Positions 56,913-64,000 of a stretch of DNA of 64,000 nucleotides are shown here, piece by piece. Position numbers and translations under genes: made by a program. The DNA comes from Paramarasmius palmivorus (lineage: Eukaryota > Basidiomycota > Agaricomycetes > Agaricales > Marasmiaceae). Numbering within the stretch: position 1 is the stretch's first letter; the number at the start of each line of letters is the position of its first letter. The DNA is taken from NCBI GenBank assembly GCA_037176845.1, contig JAYKXP010000025.1, forward strand, positions 372,001 through 436,000, written 5' to 3'. The notes beneath the pieces were generated by a model. It ran no database searches and had not been told where the DNA came from. It was given only the letters and a program-made list of their open reading frames with translations.

Positions 56913-58891
56913 GGTGAATGAGGCGGTAAGGAATAACTTAGGGAATCGACTTGTCGAGCTTCAGGAAGCGGGTGGATGTAAGTCTTCGAGAGTGATCTCG
57001 TTCATTTTAAGGTGAGCAGACATGTGGAGATCGTGGCATTGGTGTGGCCCGGACAAGATTTCATTGTTCTCCCAATCCGTAAAACGTGGCCTATGCTGTG
57101 GCCAGGATCATTGTCTCGCGTTTCGTCGAGGATCTTCTAAAGGTCTGCGCCCTGGTCTTGAAGGCGAAAACATCGGGAGAGTCGTAAAGGTAGTGCATGA
57201 GCCAACGCTTGCCTTTCCCAGTACAGGTATAGGATTCGAGAACTGAAGAGTCTGCTCGTGTTTGATATCAAGTCATCTGTTAGTCATTTCCAAGGAGCAG
57301 ATCTTCTGATCCTGACTAGATAAATACAGCTATCAGATGCAATGGAGCCTGAGTATTGGGAAGCAGGACCACCTGGCACCATGCTCTTACAGCTTCGTGA
57401 CGCGTAGACTCTAGCGAATTGGCAACAAGGGGCCAGTCGAATCCATTTTTCAACTGTAGAAGGTTCAGAGAGGTCCTGTAAGAAACGAAGATGAGAATGC
57501 CTACTGTGTAGAAGGAGGTGAGCCTGGTGAGGTCAGTGGCGATGAGGTCTAGGTTTGTTTATGTTTGTTGGTGTACGCGTCTTTTTTCTCCCTTTCCTTT
57601 CAACGACGACGGCGGTGACAAGCTGAAACGAATATTCCTTCGAACGTTGCTAGGCAATACTAGCCATTATTACCCTCGTATCATGAATCACAACCGTCGG
57701 TCCGAAGCCTTGCGAACGGGGTTACAGGGCTCTGTAAATCCCCATGAAGACCGTGGGCGCTCCAAGAATCGATGAAATCGGGGAGACAACCGGAAAACGA
57801 AATCTCGAAGGGACTCATCATTCACGCTTTCGTATCGAAGCGAGCGTGCAAGGCGTACTACTCGAAGTTTGGTCAATGCCAAGACCTACGCTAATGCATC
57901 CTGAAAACTTTAGTGCCAATTTGGACTCACCAATACTCCTTTCCTGAACTTCTTTAGCTTCGCGAAAGCACTCATTGGAGCAAGATGTGCTGCGTCGGAA
58001 GAAAGAAAATGTATCAGCGTTAGCAGCGGAGGGTTAGAAACGAGGGTATCGATAACAAGCTGGTACGAGATATAGCCAACTAGCTCTTCGTTATGCTCAT
58101 CCGAGGATGCAGGTGCTCCACAATTGTATGCATGTTGGAGCTCAATGTTGCCGTTCGTGAATGAACGCCGCTCTAATCCAAAGTTGCAGTGACGACCCGG
58201 CTAGTGAGAAGTCTTCTTCACGACTTCGATTAGGCTCGTCCCCTGGGGATGTCGGCGCCGCTCGTCGAAAATTTCTTTGGCCAATGTACTGGGAAAAATG
58301 GTGCTTCGCCTTAGAGGCAGTTCGGAGAAAGATTTACGCCTCTCGACGAATAACAAATGGCCGGTTTTAAGCTAATTGGGTTATGTCTTATCGTAATCCT
58401 GCATAGAAGCGGTGTCAGTCAATTTCGGTGGCAAATGTTATTCGGTCATTCAACGTGCTACATGCTGCGGATCGAGCATCTTTTATGACATACTCGGTAG
58501 GTAATCTCTCTAACACATTGGGATCGACGCGATTGAGATATACCATACAGGCGCTTGGAGCAGATACGCCTGGTGGCATGGGTTCTCTGTAGGTCTATAC
58601 CAAGACCTTTACCTTGTAATATCAATTTCGAAGCGCCCTATTGCCTATTGCATGACGATTCGATGGGAAGCCGTCGTTTTGGGGGCAATATTTACCGAAT
58701 CAACACGCGAGTGAAGATTCAGCCACTTTTCTCGGTTCTCCTCCTTTACGCTACTGCTTCGTATACCACCGGACGTGAATTCAATCGCTTCCTGTCCGAC
58801 ACGCTTCTCGCAAACATCCGCGTTTGGAAGAACAGTATATAGCAAGGTAAGCACTGTCCCATGCACTCTTAGTTTTCTCCCCAACTAGACG
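56913..58891. other. Divergent promoter region, small membrane protein and NRPS-like gene
   Basis: Nearly 2 kb with only short frames; none could be joined into a gene with confidence. Confidence 0.5.
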
Positions 58892-61800
58892 ATGTCTATT
58901 CCTCTGTCCTTCTTGCGTGAGCAAGATGCGACCTCGCCTCCCGGACTCTCCTTGGGTGACACCCTCGCTAACCAGATCTCTCGTTCCAGCATTACCACAC
59001 TCCTTGACTGCTTCTGTACGACATCTTCTCCAGCGATACATTCACCAGAGACATCCCGGCCACCTTTGAACCATGACATCTTACGAACATTTGTTGCTTC
59101 TTTTCACCTTCCATGTCCTGTCAGCCACCCACCATTAGGACCCAACGACAGAGTCGCCATCGTTCTACCCACCGGCCCCGAAAATGCCGTCGCCCTTCTT
59201 GCCGTTGCTTCATATCACACCTGTGCACCGCTCAACGCCAGCTGTACCGCCACTGAGCTCAAAGAAGATGCAGCTCGGTTGAACGTCAAAGCTGTCTTGG
59301 CGACACGGGACTCAGCTGAACGCCTCGAGCTTGCTTCTCTACATCAGCAGCTTGGGTGTGACGTAATTCTCGTCGACGCAAAGTCATCAGGACCGGCTGG
59401 ACTGTTTACAATGTCACTCCTCGGCGATGCTATACCCCAACCATCTTTTACCCCCACTCGTCTACACTCCTTGGATGACCGGTCACTTGTACTGCATACA
59501 TCCGGCACTAGCGGAAAGAAGAAGGTCGTTCCCTATACTCTACGCTCCTTGATCGTCGGTACATGGGCCGTTGTACATTCTTGGGACCTCCAGAAGACCG
59601 ACGTGAATAGTGAGTCGTATACTTTTTTCTACCATGACTGGAAACTAAACTAATCTATAGTGAACATGATGCCCCTCTTCCACGTTGGAGGCATTGTTCG
59701 CAACCTTCTCGCCCCCGTCTTGTCTGGAGGTAGCACAATCGTTTGTGCAGGATTTGATCCAATTGCATTTTGGACTGTTGCTTCAGAACTGGGTGCAACA
59801 TGGTGAGCGTACTCTGTGTTCAATAGGTCGTTGTCTTGACACAAGAATACTACAGGTATTATGCTGCACCGACGATACACCATGCAATCCTTTCTTCTCA
59901 ACCGGATCACATCGATGTCCCCCGGGACATGAAGCTGCGAATGATATGTAATGCAGCTGGAGGCTTATTGCCTTCTCTAGCGCTTGATATCAAAAAACGC
60001 TTTGCCAAGGCAGTAATACTACCTTCGTACGGCATGACAGAGTGAGTATTCTTCGTCTCTTAATCTCATCCGCTGATAACTTGGCGAATAGGTGCATGCC
60101 AATCGCTTCTCCGCCGACGACGTATCAGCTAGAGCGGCCGGGCTGTTCGGGCGTCGCCTGCGGTCCCTATCTATCTATACGCGATCCATCCAACCTTGAA
60201 CGCGAACTTCCTCGAGGACAAACAGGATCGGTATCTGTTCGTGGTCTGCCCATGTTCAATGGGTATGAAGTGTCTCATGACAGTTCGGTCCCATTGGATA
60301 CCTCTGCGTTCTCCAGCGAGGGTTGGTTCGACTCCGGAGATATGGGTTACATGGACGATGATGGGTACCTCTTTATCACCGGGAGATCGAAGGAGATTAT
60401 CAACAAGGGTGGAGAAGTCGTATCTCCGTTCGAGGTTGAAGAAGCTATCATAACAGCTGCGGGCCAATTTGTGAAGGTTTGTTACTTTATCTCCTTTAAT
60501 CTGGTATCCTCTAATCGTTTCGACAGACTACACTTGCATTTTCAGTGGAGCACGATATCATGCAGGAAACTATCGGCGTTGTGATCGTACCTACACCTGA
60601 CAAACCTCGCATCGGACTCGGTCAGCTCCACGACCTCTTGAGGGATCATTTACACCCCTCAAAGTGGCCTTTCTTGATTGTTTATATGCAGGATGTTCCG
60701 AAAAACAAGTAAGTAGCATACTCCGACCGATGGATCTAGACTTACCACGACGTGACTAGTGCCGGAAAACCCCTTAGAATCAAACTTTCGCAACGCCTGG
60801 GACTCGGGTGCTTATCTGACGACGTTAGTGTTCTTGATCGTCACTACGAGGCTGATGTACCGCACAACCAAGCGTCGCTATCCGAATCCATTGCCTGCAG
60901 AAAGGTAGAAGTAGACCTGGCAGCCGTGGAAGAGAAGCTCCTTGCAATAGGGGGTCTCGCCGATGTGGTTTCTCGAGTTCGAGGTGACGGAGTCCTGGAA
61001 GCCTTCGTGTCACTTCATCTTGAAAAGCGACCGGAATCCAGTGACATTCGTGCTCATCTGGCTCGCTCTTTACCCGGATACGCGATCCCAGAGATTAATG
61101 TACTCGACGGCCCAGTACTCCGCGACGATTTTGGCGACGCTGATTTCGATGGCATGGTAAAGAACATCGCCCGGCTTCGTAGCTCTGATATGTCCCCTCA
61201 GGCTCGTGCAGTTCGAGATATTGTCGCAGACCTACTCAATATCAACTCGAGTAGTATTTCCTCTGATTCAGACTTCTTTCTTCTTGGAGGCAACTCGCTC
61301 CTCCTAGGACGACTGTCATATCAGATCCGCAAGCAACTTGGTGTCAATATCCCCGTCGCGACAATTTTCACAAACAGCACGATTGCTGCTATCGCTTCAT
61401 TTGTCGAGAAGGAGTTGAGCCAGTCTCGGCCTTCGTTGTCAAATGTCTCTGGGCATTCATCAGGTTCAGCGACTCTCAATGATACTATGCCCTCGAGAAG
61501 ACGTGGCCAAACACACCCATTTGTTGTAATGGTTCAGTCGGTGCCCCTGCTTTTCTTCCATCAATTCAAAGCTGCCTTAACATGTATGTTTGCACCATTG
61601 ACTTCACAATACATTTCTTCTGACATTTTGAAACAGGGTCATTATTGTTATACCTGCTCTCGTATCTCACTCCGCTTATCGATGGCATGTTCTGGCAGCG
61701 AATGGGCTCGTTACTGTGTGCAATTTTTGTTGCTCGGTTTGCAGTGCGTGTCGTTGCACCACTGGCCGCGATAATGTTTAAGTGGGTTCTGATTGGAAGA

Positions 61801-64000
61801 TACAAGCCTGGTACATATCCCACGTAAGCAAATTCATTTCTTAGCGGTATCGATCTGAATGATCTTGACAGGTGGTCAAACTACTACCTACGTTGGTGGC
61901 TTGTCAACCAGAGTCTCTTGTAGGTTGCCCCGGCATCATCGTAGTCGAAAATTGCTCACAACTCTTCTTTCTTAGAATGGCTGGTCGTGGTATCTTTGCT
62001 ACCCATCCAGCGCTCGAGATCTGGTATTACCGCTTGCTCGGCGCCAAAATAGGAAGAGACGTTCGTATTGACAGGCATGCCCGCCTTGGCGAATTTGACC
62101 TTATCACCATTGGAGATGGCTGCCGCATCGACAACGCGTTGGTACGAGGCTTCTGCGTAGAGCGCGAGGGATACTTCCGGCTCGAGCCTATTGTGATCGG
62201 AGATAATGCTATCATCAACACCTACACTCAGATCTCACCTGGTTCCACCATCACAAAAGGCACAGTCTACGGTCCACATTCTTCGTCTTTGGAGCCACCT
62301 TCTCCCCAGGAATGCGCCACTTCCAACAAGCAGTCAATTCCCGAGGCACATTGGGCCTTGCAAGTTTTCGTTGGATTACCTGTGATAGCTTCAGTCACGT
62401 TCATCTCCTGTAGGTTATTACTGCTCTCTCTCAGCAGTATCTGATTATTTTGTAGACATACCATGGTTTTACACCTTGTGGTTGATGTTCTATAACACTT
62501 TTGTCCTCAAAGATGGGTTGAGCCCTGTTCTTGGCGTTGTATACTGGTTCGCAGAGCCTCAGCGAATCGGTTATCACCTTATGTCGAGGGTAGTCAGAGC
62601 GGTATTCACGCCGCTTCTGCAGCTCGTTCTGGGTATAATAGTCAAGCGTGCTCTGGGTCTTAACGTACCCGGAGACAATTCTTCGCAGTTGGCGTTACTT
62701 CGACGGTTCATCAACTCAAACTTGCTGTCGCAGAGGAAGTTGAAAGACGCCTTCGGCATTCTCGGCGCGCATTACGAGGCCGTATCGGTAAGTGATAATC
62801 GCTGCTCTGTTTGTGCCGCTTCGTCATTCATCTGTTACTTCTATATAGGTCGTGTATCGTCTGATGGGCGCCAAGATCGGCCGTCGCGTTTACTGGCCAG
62901 GATCAGGAATATATTGTCAGGATCCTGAACTACTTGAGATTGGAGACGATGTAGGCGACCTTGCACACGATTTCCTGATAGGTGTTGAAGCTTTCCGATA
63001 CAGGTTGTTTTTGGGTCCCGCTCGGAGATATTGACTACAGATGCCATGGGATCGATGAAGATCTCCATCGGGAACGGTGCTATGATCGCAGATAGGGTGG
63101 TCCTGCTCCCCGGTACGGTTGTTGGGTCCAAGGTTGTATTGGGCTCTGGGGCGCTTGGTGCAAGATGCAAGATTTACGAGGCAGGATCTACGTGGATTGG
63201 GAGCTGTAAGTGTGCCATACTTCCCCTTACATATATTCCGTCATTGACAGATAGAATAGCAAACGGGCAGGCGATCTGTCTAAACGAAGGTTCCCCAAAC
63301 CAGGAGAAACCTAGCGACACGACTACTCCATTCGGTCGTGCTTTTTACCAAGGAAAGGCCCCATACTTCGTTTTCCCATACCCGATGATACTTGCAATCA
63401 ACATTGTCTTTACGGCATTCTGCGCGATATACTGGTCGACAGCTGCGATTACTGCCGTCCAAGTGCTTCGTATCCTACATATCTATGCACCGCATCTGGA
63501 TCTCTTTACATCGCATTGGTACGAACTAGGCATCTTGTTCGGTCTCGTTGCCAGTTGCTACGTCATCGTTATGAACATTCAAGCTGTCTTGGCTGTCATG
63601 TGGGTTATCGCGACCAAGTGGATGGTCATCGGTCGTCGAAAGCCAGGAAAATACGATTGGGATGCAAATGATTACTGTCAACGTTGGCAGCTTCACTTGG
63701 TATTCACGAAATTGATGTTTGCTGGTTTTGGTAGTGGTGGCGTTCTGGGCCCGATGACTGGCACGGTATTCGCGGTGTGGTTCTACCGTGCACTTGGGGC
63801 GAAGATAGCGAAAGACTGCGCCATTTTCCCTGGTGGATATGCTGGGCTCATGACTGAGCCAGATTTAGTGCAGGTACGTTTGTGGTTTGCTATATACACT
63901 TTTTTTGCTTATGTTGCATAATCATAGCTTGGTGACGACGTGTCCTTGGATAACTGTTCAGTCGTTGCGCACATAAACTCACGAGGAAACTTTTCGCTGA
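58892..64000 (+). CDS. Pls/PosA-type NRPS-like synthetase (adenylation-carrier-membrane/LbH), 3' end outside window
   Basis: Exons 58892..59609, 59661..59802, 59856..60041, 60092..60476, 60527..60708, 60760..61583, 61637..61823, 61872..61919, 61976..62409, 62456..62787, 62849..62950, 63004..63205, 63251..63873, 63928..>64000; 1479 codons so far. Adenylation domain at about 30-555: LHTSGTSGKKK (A3) near 205, YGMTE (A5), GWFDSGDMGYMDDDGYLFITGR (A7-A8), NAGKPLRIKL (A10). Carrier domain with FFLLGGNSLLL, phosphopantetheine Ser near 717. Then membrane segments alternating with left-handed beta-helix modules: LLGAKIGRDVRID...IGDGCRIDN, and MGAKIGRRVYWPG...VVLLPGTVVGSKVVLGSGA. The order matches TIGR02353-type Pls/PosA synthetases such as epsilon-poly-lysine synthetase. 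No thioesterase or reductase domain is seen. Substrate not predicted. Confidence 0.85.

Noticed and set aside
57518..58370. Several 60-85 codon frames upstream of the NRPS-like gene
   Set aside because: They overlap on both strands and cannot be spliced into a plausible protein.
1..64000. CRISPR arrays, rRNA, bacterial operon signals
   Set aside because: None seen; the window is eukaryotic with spliceosomal introns throughout.

Overview
The window is nuclear DNA of a filamentous basidiomycete, most likely an Agaricomycete. Evidence: almost every gene is broken by many introns of about 50 nt (GT...CTRAY...AG); there are two typical basidiomycete laccases; and it carries expanded families typical of mushroom-forming fungi. 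All gene models were spliced by hand. Exon phases were checked arithmetically, and paralogues inside the window were used to decide ambiguous splice sites.

Layout. (1) 1-5107 (+): three tandem APC-superfamily amino-acid/choline-type permeases, the first cut by the window edge; copies 2 and 3 share a sharply bounded, nearly identical tract that looks like gene conversion. (2) 6285-7388 (-): a secreted, probably GPI-anchored protein with two Cys-rich repeats. (3) 8854-22646 (+): four tandem paralogues (called A, B, C, D here). They resemble the C-terminal scaffold of a large basidiomycete 2OG-Fe(II)-dioxygenase-like family but lack the catalytic domain; A is N-terminally short, C has an in-frame TAG. 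(4) 22804-32262 (-): four tandem paralogues (E, F, G, H) of a coiled-coil protein ending in a proline-rich tail with PPxY motifs. A fifth copy (I) lies at 54184-55785 (+) inside an inverted duplication of the F locus. (5) 33149-34640 (+): a Set5-type SET-domain methyltransferase. (6) 34901-46516 (-): laccase 1, a Cbf1-type bHLH factor, and laccase 2. Intron 1 of laccase 2 contains a complete 2.84-kb DNA transposon with about 290-bp terminal inverted repeats and a 7-bp target duplication. (7) 48408-52669: an F-box protein (+) and the proteasome-associated deubiquitinase Ubp6/USP14 (-). (8) 53221-56036: the inverted duplication with gene I. (9) 56464-56912 (-): a small single-pass membrane protein. 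(10) 58892 to the right edge (+): a Pls/PosA-type NRPS-like synthetase (adenylation, carrier, membrane and left-handed beta-helix modules), cut by the edge.

Conserved eukaryotic genes (Set5, Cbf1, Ubp6) are interspersed with fast-evolving, locally duplicated families. The permeases, laccases, secreted protein and NRPS-like enzyme fit a saprotrophic or plant-associated lifestyle. Families A-D and E-I have no assigned function; the PPxY tails suggest contact with WW-domain proteins such as Rsp5-type ubiquitin ligases, and A-D have nuclear-localisation-like tails in B, C and D.
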